From Heloderma charlesbogerti (lineage: Eukaryota; Chordata; Lepidosauria; Squamata; Helodermatidae), in NCBI GenBank assembly GCA_026122225.1, contig JANEZZ010002064.1, positions 496,001 through 560,000 of the forward strand: 64,000 nucleotides of DNA, written 5' to 3'. Below the pieces are notes generated by a model. That model was not told the DNA's origin, did not search any database, and worked only from the letters and a program-made list of their open reading frames with translations. The position numbers were made by a program, and so were the translations under genes. This document shows positions 20,309 through 30,801 of this stretch, piece by piece; the first letter of the stretch is position 1, and each line of letters opens with the position of its first letter.

Positions 20309-20678
20309 TATGCTTCTTCCCGGGGCCGCGGTGGCTTAGTGGTTAAGATGCTGAACTGCAGACTGGAAGGTCGGCAGGTCAGCAGTTTGAGACCCGAGTG
20401 CTGCGTGACGGAGTGAGCTCCCGTCTTCAGTCCCAGCTTCTGCCAACCTAGCAGTTCGAAAGCAAGAAATTGCAAGTAGATAAATAGGCACCGCTTCGGC
20501 AGGAAAGGTAACAGCGTTCCATGCACCTCGGTGTTGAGTCATGCCGGCCACATGACCACGGAAGCGTCTTTGGACAGCGCTGGCTCTTCGGCTTAGAAAC
20601 GGGGATGAGCACCGCACCCTAGAGTCGGACACGACTGTTTGGGGACACCTTTACCTTTACCTTTTTATGCTTCTTCCC
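20309..20678 (+). mobile_element. Complete BovB-tailed SINE (Sauria-SINE type) with 13-bp duplication
   Basis: The element proper is 20322-20665. It starts GGGGCCGCGGTGGCTTAGTG, the tRNA-like head with an A-box-like GTGGCTTAGTGG and a B-box-like GGTCAGCAGTTTGAGAC. A conserved middle (gcaagaaattgcaagtagat) follows, and it ends with gagtcggacacgactg, which matches the BovB 3' end, then ACCTTT repeats. TATGCTTCTTCCC flanks both sides perfectly (20309-20321 and 20666-20678). The BovB-like tail is what lets the BovB enzyme prime on SINE RNA. Three copies occur in this window. Confidence 0.95.
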
Positions 20679-21544
20679 AGGACCAATTATCTGTATGAGA
20701 TTGTACAGCTCGAGGCTAATAGATAAACCTCTGGCGAGATCTCAAGGTTAGGCCACTTGTTGTTAGCAGAGTAGCTGGGATGGGAGTTGTCTATGTTGGC
20801 TGGCTGTCAAACATTCTTGAAGTCAGTGGAGTAGAGCCAGAATAGGAGGGATCACTGGGGCAGTATATATGTCCCTGGGACCCCCCCAGTTCAGAACCTT
20901 GACGCAGGCCAATCCAGAGAAGTGCTGTGTAACCCAAGCCATTGGAGTGTGTTTGTCACTGATTCTAAAGGGATTCCAAGTGATGGAAGGGACATATGTT
21001 TTATAATCTTGCTCTGTAGTAGATTGCTGCCATTATCATGTTCTGCTTTCTTATGGCTTTGTTAATTTGCTTCTGCTTAATAAAATCTTTGGTCTTCACC
21101 CATTAGTGTGTTTGTTGTATTCTGAGTCTTTAAAAGAACTGTTACCTCTTGGCAACACATCTTTGTGCCTCTCTCAGCATGGAGAATGATGAAATGGGTG
21201 GAGGGTGGGCCATGTTCACTGACATCATCCAGCTCGCAGAGGGCCTGTGGGAGGTAATCTGCCTCTCCCATCATGGAATTGTTTTGTACCCCTAGTATAC
21301 AAGATGCCTGTGGCATGGTATAGTCTGAAAATGTTTGTAGAAGAGTGTAAACTTGATGGCTTTGTAATGACTATGTTCAGTTTGTAAGAGGTGGAGTGTT
21401 GGGACTTAAATCTTTTTGGACGTTGCACTGAATGTTTTTTGCCAGGATCGCTGCCGTGCTTTCAGAATGTGAAAATTCAGGCATTCTACAACGTTGTGGA
21501 AGTCAGTTACCTAGTCAGTCTAAAAGGGTTGCATCCATATTAAG
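20679..21544. other. Unassigned; possible solo LTR
   Basis: An AATAAA near 21080 is followed by a TGTTTGTTG-rich stretch and then cttggcaaca at 21150-21160, which is the shape of an LTR R-U5 end. No matching left boundary, duplication or internal retroviral sequence was found, so this is only a suggestion. Confidence 0.25.
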
Positions 21545-21700
21545 CTAGGCTGCAATCCTGTACACACCTACCTGGGAGCACGTCCCCTTGAACTTTGTGG
21601 AACTTCCTTTTGCCTACTTGGGTCCCACTGAAACCAGTGTGAAAAGTTAGCCATGCCTGTAAGCCCTATTGATTTCAAGGGGACCGAAGTGTGAGCTATG
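21545..21700. mobile_element. Family F palindromic element
   Basis: Begins aggctgcaatcctgtacaca and includes a mirrored central segment, then diverges. Confidence 0.45.
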
Positions 21701-22055
21701 TTGGATCCAGTCCAAAATGAGGTACAAATTCAAATATACAAGAGCAACAGTTTAACAGACTGGAAAAATAATGGGTGCATCCATAAAGGTAGTTTTGTGT
21801 GGGTGTTCTATAGAAAACAACAAAAGAGCAGATGTAGTTAACAATATATCCCACTAGGAAAAGGACACAGCTTCACATACGCTGGGAAGAGACCTTAGTT
21901 TGATACAACAAAGCCTTACACACCTGTCAGGGTTGGATACAGCGAAGCCTTCAAGCAAAGCTATGCAGTTGCCAGAGTTGGGCACATTATGCCTATCCTG
22001 GCCCCTAGGCACAGCCCCTACCATGGTGACCCCCATAACCCTTTGAGGGAGGGGT
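21701..22055. other. No identified feature
   Basis: Target sequence of the L1 insertion to its right; no repeat or exon recognised. Confidence 0.4.
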
Positions 22056-22989
22056 CTGTTTTGTTCTTTTTTTTGGAAATACTTTTTATTCTATTTTTTA
22101 TCTTTATAAATGAAATAAACAATAGCAACAACCGAGTCATTATCTACAGTTTCCAACAATACAGTATTCTTAAGAGGACACAGCAATAACGAGAGAAGGG
22201 GAAAAAAAAGGAAAAAGGAAAAAATCAGAAGGAAGAAAAGGAAGAAGGAAGCAGAAGGAGAAGGAGAAAAGAAAAAATATAAAAAAGTTACTTCAAGGGA
22301 TTAAATTTAAACTGCATTACACACAAACTTCAAGTATCATTCTATTTAAAAATTATACCTATATCATTGCCAATATTACACTTCAGTACAGCATAGGTAA
22401 TCAACCTTAGATTTCAGTATCATATCATCAGTCTTATAGCAAGGAAGCAAGCATACAATTCATTTCCACTAACCATATATTGCCCTTCAGTTAATATATA
22501 ATAATAGAGCTTAACAATTTAGCCAGCCAAAGAGATTACTAATCAAAGTCTCATAATAATGAAAGTAATAATAATAGTAAAAAAAGAGATTTTTTTTAAA
22601 AGGATAAAAAATAATAACAAATCACTAATATATTTTATACTATCTATATTTTAGATAATATCATTTATATATATATATATGAATGTGTACATATCTGTAC
22701 ACACCCAAATAAAATTTTTATGTACAGTATATCATATCTAATACAAAAAAGAAAAAGTAAGAAGAAAACAGGAATATATATAAACAATCCTCCGCACTGG
22801 CGTACTGCCCGGCCCTTGTAGTCTAAACACACCCAAAGAGCAATCTTGATTGAAGAATTCTCAGCTCATGAAGCTGGAAGATGTCTCCTGTGTTTTACTT
22901 TGTATGCCAGCTAACCAAGTCTCCGCCAATTCATGATTTAAATTTTTTTTCATCTGGCCTTCAAAAAGAATACAAAATATAGCAGGGTA

Positions 22990-23476
22990 TTTGCAAAGAA
23001 ATCGAGGAAAACAATAGAATGGAAAAGACTAGAGATCTTTTCAAGAAAATCGGAGATCTCAAGGGAACGTTTTGTGCAAAGATGGGCATGATAAAGGACA
23101 AAGAAGGCAGGGACCTAACAGAAGCAGATAAGATTAAGAAGAGGTGGAAAGAACACACAGAAGAACTATACAGGAAAGATCTTATGTCCCTGATAGCCAT
23201 GATAGTGAGGTCACTGAACCGGACATCCTCAAGAGTGAAGTCAAGAGGGCCTTAGGAAGCATTAGTAACAACAAAGCTAGCGGAGATGACAGTATTCCAG
23301 CTGAGCTATTTAAAATCCTAAAAGATGATGCTGTTAAAGTGCTGCACTCAATATGCCAACAAATCTGTAACACTCAACAGTGGCCACAAGACTGGAAAAG
23401 GTCAGTTTACATTCCAATTCCAAAGAAGGGCAATGCCAAAGAGTGTTCAAACTACCATACAATTGTGCTCATTTTA
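22990..23476 (+). mobile_element. BovB LINE segment inside the L1 insertion
   Basis: Frames read RDLFKKIGDLKGTFCAK, then RALGSISNNKASGDD, then KRSVYIPIPKKGNAKE, covering the linker and the N-terminal part of the reverse transcriptase. It is missing both ends: no endonuclease upstream and no YADD region downstream. It runs opposite to the surrounding L1. A frame change near 23200 shifts the reading. Confidence 0.9.
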
Positions 23477-23900
23477 CATGCAGAAATTTATCCAGGAATT
23501 TAGGCAGGCTTATCCCATCAGGCAAATCTTTAATACCCAGGATACGCAGGTTTGCTCTACGTGAATATGCCTCCAGTTGGGAAATTCTAGAAGACAGGGT
23601 ATTATGACAGGCTTGCACAGTAGTTTCTTGCACAGAAATCTGTTCTTGGAGGGCATTAACCTTCAGTTCCGTCTTTTGCCAAGAGCTATTAATTAAATCC
23701 ACAGCCCCTTGAAGGACAGTAATGGAATCTTGGATTGTATCCAGCCTCTTAGCCTGTTCTGCTAGTTGAAAAGACAACGTTTTTATCAAAGCCAGCACCT
23801 CCCCTACATCTGCAGGATCTTTAAAAACCTTTGGCAAGGGGGGAGTTGGGGGGGGTGGCGGTGGTCTCACAGCTTTCTTCCTTCCCTTTGATGCTTCCAT
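23477..23900 (-). pseudogene. L1-type ORF1, 5' part only
   Basis: The likely start is the ATG at 23900-23898, opening MEASKGRKKAVRPPPPPP. A proline-rich N-terminus is followed by a heptad-rich region (about residues 30-110) that should form the trimer coiled coil of L1 ORF1 proteins. Next comes ISQLEAYSRRANLRILGI, the conserved entry to the RNA-recognition domain. The frame is cut after about 143 residues by the BovB join, so the RNA-binding and C-terminal domains are missing. L1 ORF1 proteins coat their own RNA; this one cannot. Confidence 0.8.
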
Positions 23901-24314
23901 CCCCCTCTTCCAAAGACAAAGCAAGTAGAAATAGTTACAAACAGTCACTTAAACAGATTTTGCAGGTCCTCAGATGTTGTTATTTTCAATTCAAAGTTAC
24001 TAACTAAAATTGGTGCTTGTCGGACCTGAATTCTCCTCACTACGTAGGAGTTTCAAAACAGCTTTGAGTAGACGACACTCCGGAAAACTAACCTTAGACT
24101 CCAGCCTTTCTGCCGCTCCGCAAAAGGAGTTGTTCTTCCAAGATCTTATCCAGATGGTACTCTAGCTTCCCCTTTTAATTACAGGGGAAGATGAAAAGAT
24201 TTTTCAACCTTTTAGACGCTGTTTGAGGGGCCAACCTGCGGGTCCTCCACAGGACGCTTGCCGGGGCGACATGGCGCTGACCAGAAGTCGGTATGGCAGG
24301 CCTGTTTTGTTCTT

Positions 24315-25147
24315 CATCACCTGAAGACTGTCAGGTGATGAACGCTGGGAACGGCATCAAATTTATCATGATGTATAATGTGCAGTTTCATGTTTATTAT
24401 TCTGCCAAAAGAACATGGACCATCAGGCTACATTAAATTCCAAGATATTGGGGGCGATTCAGCCAAAATAAAGCATTTAAACTCCTGTTGATTTCAGTGG
24501 AAGTGTGCTTTAAACTTGTGCTCACAGTGTCATGGTAGTTAACTTTGGCTAGATTGTTTCTTTTGGTAATGTTCATGGGTAGAGCTTATGTAATTTCACA
24601 TTAGCTCATTGTACATGACTGTATGGGAGTGTCCCTGTTGCAGTGTTATTCGAATACTCAGTTGTGGTCAGTCCTTTTTATTAGAAAAAAAATCAGAGCT
24701 ATGCAATATTTGTACATTCTTCATCTCTGTTCCCAGCCTTCCTCGGCAAAATGAACCATGGTTAGATTCTTAAAGCCCAGTCCAAACCCCAAGTCATTTT
24801 TTAATGTATTCAATTAAAACATGCAATTATATACAACGACATACAAAATAATGATCTTTTCAAGAAGCTAATAATGAACAATTAAAACCAAATACCAAAA
24901 TTTCTTTAACACCCATCATATAGTTCCAAAACAATCAGATTGCCTGTTCCTGGAAATGCCAGGCCTGCCTGCTATCACGCATGCCTTGTTAACATTGATG
25001 CTGTATGTTAGCATTGCTGCTCTATGTGAGGCTGCCTTTGAAGATTGTTTGGGAACTTCAGCTGGTTCAAAATCCAGCTGCTAGATAGTTAACTGGGATC
25101 TGGTCTATAGGGTGGCCATGTGTCTATTTGAAGGCACCCTGTATTTC
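24315..25147. other. No identified feature
   Basis: No exon recognised. 25118-25147 has a ggtggccatgtgtctatttg scrap of the family M repeat (see 34926). Confidence 0.4.
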
Positions 25148-25202
25148 AGGGCTGTAGAACCTCAGGCCCCGGGGCCAAATCTGGCCTTCCAGGATTCCCC
25201 CA

Positions 25203-25985
25203 GATGACCATTATTATTATTATATTTATATCCTGCCTTTTCCCCAATACTGGGACTCAAGGCGGCTTTACAACATTAAAAATGTATACAGTTAAAACAT
25301 AAAGGTAAAAAAAGGTAAAGGTGTCCCCAACCAGTCGTGTCCGACTCTAGGGTGCGGTGCTCATCCCCGTTTCTAAGCTGAAGAGCCAGCGCTGTCCGAA
25401 GACGCTTCCGTGGTCATGTGGCCGGCATGACTGAACACCAAGGTGCACGGAACGCTGTTACCTTTCCCGCCGAGGCAGTACCTATTTATCTACTTGCAAT
25501 TTCTTGCTTTCGAACTGCTAGATTGGCAGGAGCTAGGACTGAAGACGGGAGCTCACTCCGTCATGCGGCACTCGGGTCTCAAACTGCTGTCCTGCCGACC
25601 TTCCGGTCTGCAGTTCAGCGCCTTAACCACTAAGCCACCGCGGCCACCGCGGTTTAAAACATATAAATATACAAATTAACAAAAGTTAAAAACATAATTA
25701 AATCATCAATAATATTAAAATTGTATAAAATATCAATTGTAAAATTGTATAAAAAAAACAACAATATAAACAATAGTACCAATCCATCATATTCTTGCAG
25801 GTCCAGACTATCTATCCCCAAAGGCCTGCCAGAACAAAAAGGGGTTTGCCTGCCTGTGGAAGCATACCAAGGAGGGCGCCATTCTTGCTTCCCTGGGAAG
25901 GGAATTCCAGAGCCTTGGGGAAGCCACTGAGAAGGCCTTCTCCCGCGTTCCCACCAGGCGAGCCTGTGATAGCGGTGGGACCGCG
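25203..25985 (-). mobile_element. L2-type LINE 3' fragment, itself split by a SINE
   Basis: The minus frame at 25808-26023 reads ARLVGTREKAFSVASPRLWN then SLPREARMAPSL, the L2 polyprotein C-terminus. The 3' untranslated end carries caccttgagtcccagtattg on the minus strand and ends in an (ATA)n run at about 25205. A SINE lies within at 25302-25653. Confidence 0.85.
25292..25663 (-). mobile_element. BovB-tailed SINE (Sauria-SINE type), minus strand
   Basis: The element proper is about 25302-25653. On the plus strand it opens with AAAGGTAAAGGTGTCCCC (the tail) and closes with taagccaccgcgg (the head). TTAAAACATA at 25292-25301 and 25654-25663 is the likely target duplication. It is very close in sequence to the copy at 20322. 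Confidence 0.9.
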
Positions 25986-26263
25986 ACCACACCCCTTCCC
26001 TTGGCCCCACCCCTTTCCCCCAACCAGCGAGCATTTGGTGGTTTGCGGGCATTTGTGCAGTTTTTTCTCCATTCTAAAATGTTGAAATGCCTTTCCTAAG
26101 GCTTGATTACTGACAGTAAGAGCTTTATGCTAAAATATGCTGGTATTTTAGCCCCAAGTATTTTGCCTTTGACTCCATGCGCCACTGGAATGCAGCCCCA
26201 AAATACTTCTCCAAAATTGAATTCAGCCTTCAGGCTGAAAGAGGTTGTGCATGCCTGCTCTAT

Positions 26264-26598
26264 GAGCCTTTCTACCCAAGGCTTTTATTGTGTGCTCGTG
26301 ATTGCTCTCACTCACAGCAGTTTGCGGGTCATTTGCACCACAATGACGTATTGCGGGTTTTTCTCTAAGGAGGAAAGTCTGGTATATCCTGAATGGTGCC
26401 ATGAAACCATCCGTGATTGCGCAATTCTGCTATACCACAGCACCATCTAGTGATTTTATAATGAAACCTATAGAAAGGCAGAGAAAGAAAACTCCAGGAA
26501 AACAGCATGTGTAAAGGAGCCGATCTTAATCTTGGAAACAATCCAGAAGCAGAAGCTTTGGTAAAGGTGCGGGGTAAAAGCCTCACGTAGAAATGCCC
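26264..26598 (+). mobile_element. MITE, family C relative, with TAT duplication
   Basis: Left end GAGCCTTTCTACCCAAGGC; right end CACGTAGAAATGCCC. TAT flanks both ends (26261-26263 and 26599-26601). It is homologous in reverse to 30802-31160, sharing the caccatctagtgattttata-type block. It sits at the right edge of the family K repeat. Confidence 0.75.
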
Positions 26599-26601
26599 TA
26601 T

Positions 26602-27140
26602 ATGAAGGGTTGTCCAGTTTAAAGATAAGCAGGAGCCTTGCTGCTGCACCTGGACAGCGGACTGAGCAAGGCACACAGCTTTGCACAAAAGGTCACAGTC
26701 TTCCCCACTATACTGAGATGGATTGCATTTCTATTTAAAACCTAGTGCTTATTTCTAAATGTGCATATATTTATTATTATTTATTATTTATTTATTACAT
26801 TTATATCCCACTTTTTTTTCCCTCTTTGAGGAACCCAAGGTGGCGTACATAATCCTCCTCCGCTCCATTTTAGCCTCATAACAACAAACCTGTGAGGTAG
26901 GTTGGGCTGAGAGTCTGTGACTGGCCCAAAGTCACCCAGTGAGCTTCCATGGCCAAGTGGGGACTAGAACCCAGATCTCCTAGCTTCCAGTCCAACACTC
27001 TAGCCACTACACCACACTGGCTCTATATATACACATAAATTAGCAGGTGCCAATTTTATTCAAACCTATGTCCTCATTTGTCCTCTTTTTTGGTGATGCA
27101 TTTCCTCCTTTTTGGCAATATGTAAGTGGTTACACTCCCT
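26602..27140 (+). mobile_element. Family M repeat interrupted by a SINE
   Basis: Left part (26610-26764) matches 45080-45240, with gatgagatg-type and tttctatttaaa landmarks. The right part (27036-27140) resumes with ttagcaggtgccaattttat and tgtcctc-rich sequence, matching 45265-45340. Removing 26765-27027 restores collinearity. Confidence 0.6.
26765..27027 (-). mobile_element. tRNA-derived SINE with L2-like tail
   Basis: On the minus strand it begins gagccagtgtggtgtagtgg, a tRNA-like head, with an internal gggttctagtccccacttgg B-box region. The body contains ggtgactttgggccagtcac and cctacctcacaggtttgttg. The 3' end reads gggatataaatgtaataaat, which matches the L2 3' terminus and suggests it used the L2 enzyme. 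Confidence 0.85.
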
Positions 27141-27479
27141 TTTGTCTAAAGGAAAAATTAAACACACATTCTTGTCCAGTGTTCATCAACCAGTACTGCT
27201 CAAGTCATGTTGGTTGGCTAATGTGACCTATGTAACCCTGACAGCTGCAATCAAAGATAGTTCTTAATCAGTTGGGCAGCTCCTTCAAAGACAGAGTAAA
27301 TTGAAATTAATATAATAATTGCCAGAAATCAATATGTCTCTTCCCTCCCTCTCCCTCACACATATAGCACACAATTTATTATATAGCAGGATCAATTCAC
27401 TAATTGTGTGTGTGCAAGTTTTCAGGAATCTACAGGTTTTTCTTTGCATAACCTTTTCACCTGCAAAGAGATTTTAAGC
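27141..27479. other. No identified feature
   Basis: AT-rich sequence without a recognised repeat or exon. Confidence 0.35.
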
Positions 27480-27575
27480 CACGGGATTGTATTCAGTGTT
27501 AGTCCTACTTAGAGTAGACCCATGGAAATGAATGGGACTTAAATTAGACCAACGTTGAATACAATCCACAGTGTT
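27480..27575. mobile_element. Family F-like palindromic element
   Basis: The ends gggattgtattcagtgttag and aacgttgaatacaatccaca mirror each other, with atgggacttaa in the middle. It is a related but distinct version of the family F fold-back unit. Confidence 0.5.
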
Positions 27576-28001
27576 TTCTTGCAGACAATCCTGTTTCATA
27601 TTTCTCCCAGGATTTCCTCTGATGTCATCTGAATTAAGACAAGCTGCAAGAACTTATCAAGAGTAATAAATAATGCCAGCAAAATAAGAAGCCCTGTTTG
27701 TGCTCCCACATTTGAGCTACAATACACACAGCCATCTGGGTACCTTTAACCTTTATGGCTTTGTGTCGCTTGACTAGTTTTTTGCTAGAATTCACCTTAC
27801 AAATTGCATGTGAAATTGGTGATTGCTTACTAAAACCCTTTCTAGATGACCTATGTAATTGTTTCTCAAGTAACATTTCTGTTTTAGAAATATTACATCT
27901 TGCCAGCCCTCTAGCCGCAGTATTTTATCACAGGGAAAGTTGGAGACTTCCCCCAGGTAGCATATCCATTACTTTTGTTTTTGCGTTGTGGAAACAAATT
28001 G
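27576..28001. other. No identified feature
   Basis: Frames on both strands at 27634-28006 overlap one another and have no recognised domain. Confidence 0.35.
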
Positions 28002-28009
28002 CATGAATG

Positions 28010-28348
28010 CAGGGCTAGCGTCAAGAATGGGCATGGTTGGGCTCCTGCCAAGGGCCCACACACCAGCATGGGCCCACTGAAAAGAGTCCCCTGGAGTTGC
28101 TCCTCTTTTTCACCATTGCAACCTGCTTGTTTACTTGCCTCTTGTTCACTTGCCCAGACAACGTTGGTGGTCAAAAGGAGAGGAGTAGATGCTACTGGCT
28201 GTCTACTTTCAAGCAAGGAAGCGGTAGCAATGTTGAGAAAGAGGATGAGGTGCAATAGCCGCTGGTGATAATGGCAGTGAGAAGGTGAGGGAGGGGCTCG
28301 TTGAGGATATCTTGCCCCAGGGGCCTCCAAAACCTGGAACCAGCACTG
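28010..28348 (-). mobile_element. hAT-like MITE, family B, with 8-bp duplication
   Basis: The plus strand opens CAGGGCTAGCGTC and closes GGAACCAGCACTG. Flanking octamers are CATGAATG (28002-28009) and CAAGAATG (28349-28356), seven of eight identical. CAG-type ends and an 8-bp duplication point to hAT. The copy at 14322-14684 is its reverse-oriented relative. Confidence 0.85.
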
Positions 28349-28539
28349 CAAGAATGTCATGAGCACCTTCTGGATACTGCCTCTAATGTCAGAAGTGGCA
28401 GACTAGTGAAAAATGATGTCTTTGCAGCAATGTGCTCTGCCTGTGTGCAGTAGAGCAGGCATGAGGAGAAGAAAGACCTCGATGTTCTGGAAGATCCCTG
28501 AGTGATTTGCAGTAGATCAGAAAGAGTTTCTTACTCCCA
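28349..28539. other. No identified feature
   Basis: Short unassigned spacer between a hAT-like element and an L2 tail. Confidence 0.3.
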
Positions 28540-28790
28540 GTTGTTGTTGTTGTTATATTTATTTATACCCCACCTTTTCCCCAGTACTGGGACACAAGGT
28601 GGCTTACAAACATTAAAACATATACAATAAAAACATATGAAAATATACAAAAGTTAAAATATAATTAAACAACAATACAATTAAAATTATATTAAAAACA
28701 TTAAAACAGCATTTTAAAGCAACATTTTAGCAGCTTAAATTGTTTTAACAACAGCAACAGCAAAATAAGTTTCTCCACCCCAAAATATGT
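28540..28790 (-). mobile_element. L2-type LINE 3' end, minus strand
   Basis: The block taccccaccttttccccagt then actgggacacaaggtggctt is the reverse of the L2 3' terminus. It is preceded on the left by (TTG)n and (TTA)n simple repeats, which is the tail. The remainder to 28790 is A-rich untranslated sequence. Confidence 0.75.
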
Positions 28791-29097
28791 TGCTGAAATG
28801 AAGGATGTTTGGGGTAATCAGGAGCAGATTTTTGTGTGGAAGAACTATGAGCTCCATTCATTTCTGGTACTTAAATCAAATTCTTGGGCTCAGAATTCTT
28901 TAATTCTAGGTGTGTGTCTTTTCCATCAGGCTTTGACTGGTGGATCTTGGGGTCATAGTAAAATATGAAATAGATTCTGCAAGCCTGAAGTCTGGCCACT
29001 TAACTAGTGTTATTATTTTGTTATATTTTGAAAAGTAAAATGGCCCCCTCCCTTTTGCTCTCATATTTGATGAACTTTGAGATGAAATCATCACCCC

Positions 29098-29640
29098 GGG
29101 CCAATTCACACATGCACTGGGGGAGGGTGGCTAGGGTAACTATGGAAGTGGGGGTGGTTAGTGAAACCACGACACATAGGCCCATCACAAGACTGGGATC
29201 CACGCAGCGCCATATGGTTCGGCTACCCCCCCCCACGTAGTTCCCTGGCGAGGTTACACGAATGGTTAGCACACACCCCGACGTCCTCCACAGCATGAAC
29301 TGGCTCCCGCTGGCCACTCCAGCGTCCCGAATGGCCATGCAACCACAAAGAAAGTCCATGGTGGCTAGAACGTTGCCTGCAGTGGCGGATGCTCTAGCTG
29401 GCAAACTTTATGGTCATGGCATGGAAGTCCTCCGGAGCCCTTTAAACCACCAGGGAGCCCGACAGATGACAAGGTAAGCCTCCCCAATGGCCCTTAACCC
29501 TTTCACAGGGAGATGGTTAGCAGGGGTGGCTTAGTAACCACAGGGAACATGGTTTTCTCCCCCCACACGGCATGCTAAGCCACCTTGGTACCAGAAATTC
29601 CCCAACCATCATGGCTTAGCGTGATGTCTGAACAGGGCCC
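29098..29640. mobile_element. Probable MITE, family J-like ends
   Basis: Starts GGGCCAATTCACACATGC and ends GATGTCTGAACAGGGCCC, an imperfect inverted repeat of about 18 bases. Interior is GC-rich with several ggcttag and taaccac motifs. A target duplication is not legible. The 127-codon minus frame at 29021-29404 crosses the left end and has no family resemblance. Confidence 0.45.
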
Positions 29641-29764
29641 CTATGTTTTAATCCTCATTTAATCCTTCAAGCTCTGTCACTTATGTAGCCCAAACCACAC
29701 CACCCAGCCACAAGAGGGAGGTATCAGCATGCTTGGGGGAACCTCAAGATTAGCAAAAGAACAA

Positions 29765-30797
29765 AACACCATGTGCTTATCAATGGGACCTTCTCCAACT
29801 GGGGAGAGGTAATGAGCAGGGTACTGCAGGGCTCAGTCCTGGGCCCAGTGCTCTTCAGCATTTGTATTAATGACCTGGAGGAGGAGGTGCAGGGAATGCT
29901 GATCAAATTTGCAGATGACACAAAATTGGGCGGGATAGCTAATGCTTTGGAAGACAGAAACAAAATTCAAAGTGATCTTGATAGACTGGAGTGCTGGGCA
30001 GAAAACAACAGAATGACATTTAATAGGGAGAAATGCCAAGTTCTGCACCTAGGAAAAAGAAACCAAAGGCACAGTTACAAGATGGGGGATATGTGGCTCA
30101 ACCACACTACAAGCGAGAAGGATCTTGGAATTGTTGTCGATCACAAGCTGAACATGAGCCAACACTGTGATGTGGCTGCAAAGAAGGCCAATACTCTTTT
30201 GGGCTGCATTAATAGAAGCATAGCTTCCAAATCCCAGGAAGTACTAGTTCCCTTCTACTCAGCACTGGTTAGGCCTCATCCGGAGTACTGTGTCCAGAAC
30301 TGGGCACCACATTTTAAGAAGGATGCAGACAAACTGGAGAGGGTTCAGAGGAGGGCAACAAAGATGATCAGGGGACTGGAAACAAAGCCCTATAAAGAGA
30401 GACTGAAAGAACTGGGGATGTTTAGCCTTGAGAAGAGAAGACTGAAGGGAGATATGATAGCGCTCTTCAAGTTCTTGAAAGGTTGTCACAGAGAGGAAGG
30501 CCAGAATCTATTCTCGATCATCCCAGAATACGGACACGGAATAATGGGCTCAAGTTTCAGGAAGCCAGACTCCGGCTGAACATCAGGAAAAACGTCCTGA
30601 CTGTTACAGCAATACGACAATGGAACCAATGACCTAAGGAGGTAGTGCGCTCTCCCACACTGGAGGCATTCAAGATGAGGCTGGACAGCCATCTGTCAGG
30701 GATGATCTGACTTGGATTCCTGCACTGAGCAGGGGGTTGGACTCGAAGGCCTTGTAGGCCTCTTCCAACCCTACTGTTCTATGATTCTATGATTCTG
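29765..30797 (+). mobile_element. CR1 LINE, 5'-truncated, long open reverse transcriptase frame
   Basis: The plus frame from 29773 stays open for 268 codons. It includes GSVLGPVLFSICINDLEEEV, the KFADDTKLGG box that holds the catalytic aspartates (residues 46-49), and a thumb/C-terminal stretch (KANTLLGCINRSIASKS, RRATKMIRGLE, RRLKGDMIALFKFLKG). A frame change near 30545 moves the last conserved part (LNIRKNVLTVTAIRQWN, then LDSHLSGMI) out of frame. The 3' end is the CR1 hallmark ATTCTATG-type octamer repeat at about 30775-30797. The endonuclease and ORF1 are missing, as usual for truncated CR1. Low decay suggests fairly recent insertion. Confidence 0.95.
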
Positions 30798-30801
30798 CTG
30801 A

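Larger units (their letters stand above)
22056..24314 (-). mobile_element. L1-type insertion with 13-bp duplication and internal BovB segment
   Basis: CTGTTTTGTTCTT occurs at 22056-22068 and again at 24302-24314 with a minus-strand insertion between. On the minus strand the element opens with about 400 bases of 5' untranslated sequence (24301 downward), then an L1-like ORF1 start. It continues with a BovB segment in the reverse sense (about 23476 to 22990), then an A-rich stretch and an A tail of about eight bases next to the left duplication. The right-hand and left-hand parts are consistent with one L1 integration by target-primed reverse transcription. The identity of 22075-22989 as L1 3' untranslated sequence is inferred from position and the poly(A) end. 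Confidence 0.8.
25148..26258. mobile_element. Composite repeat, family K, containing an L2 fragment and a SINE
   Basis: The outer repeat starts gtagaacctcaggccccggg and resumes after the L2 with ttggtggtttgcgggcattt and ends near aggctgaaagaggttgtgca. The same outer unit is at 36587-37325, also with L2 inside, at 34545-34865 without L2, and as a scrap at 34020-34130. It is non-coding apart from the L2 remnant. Confidence 0.6.
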
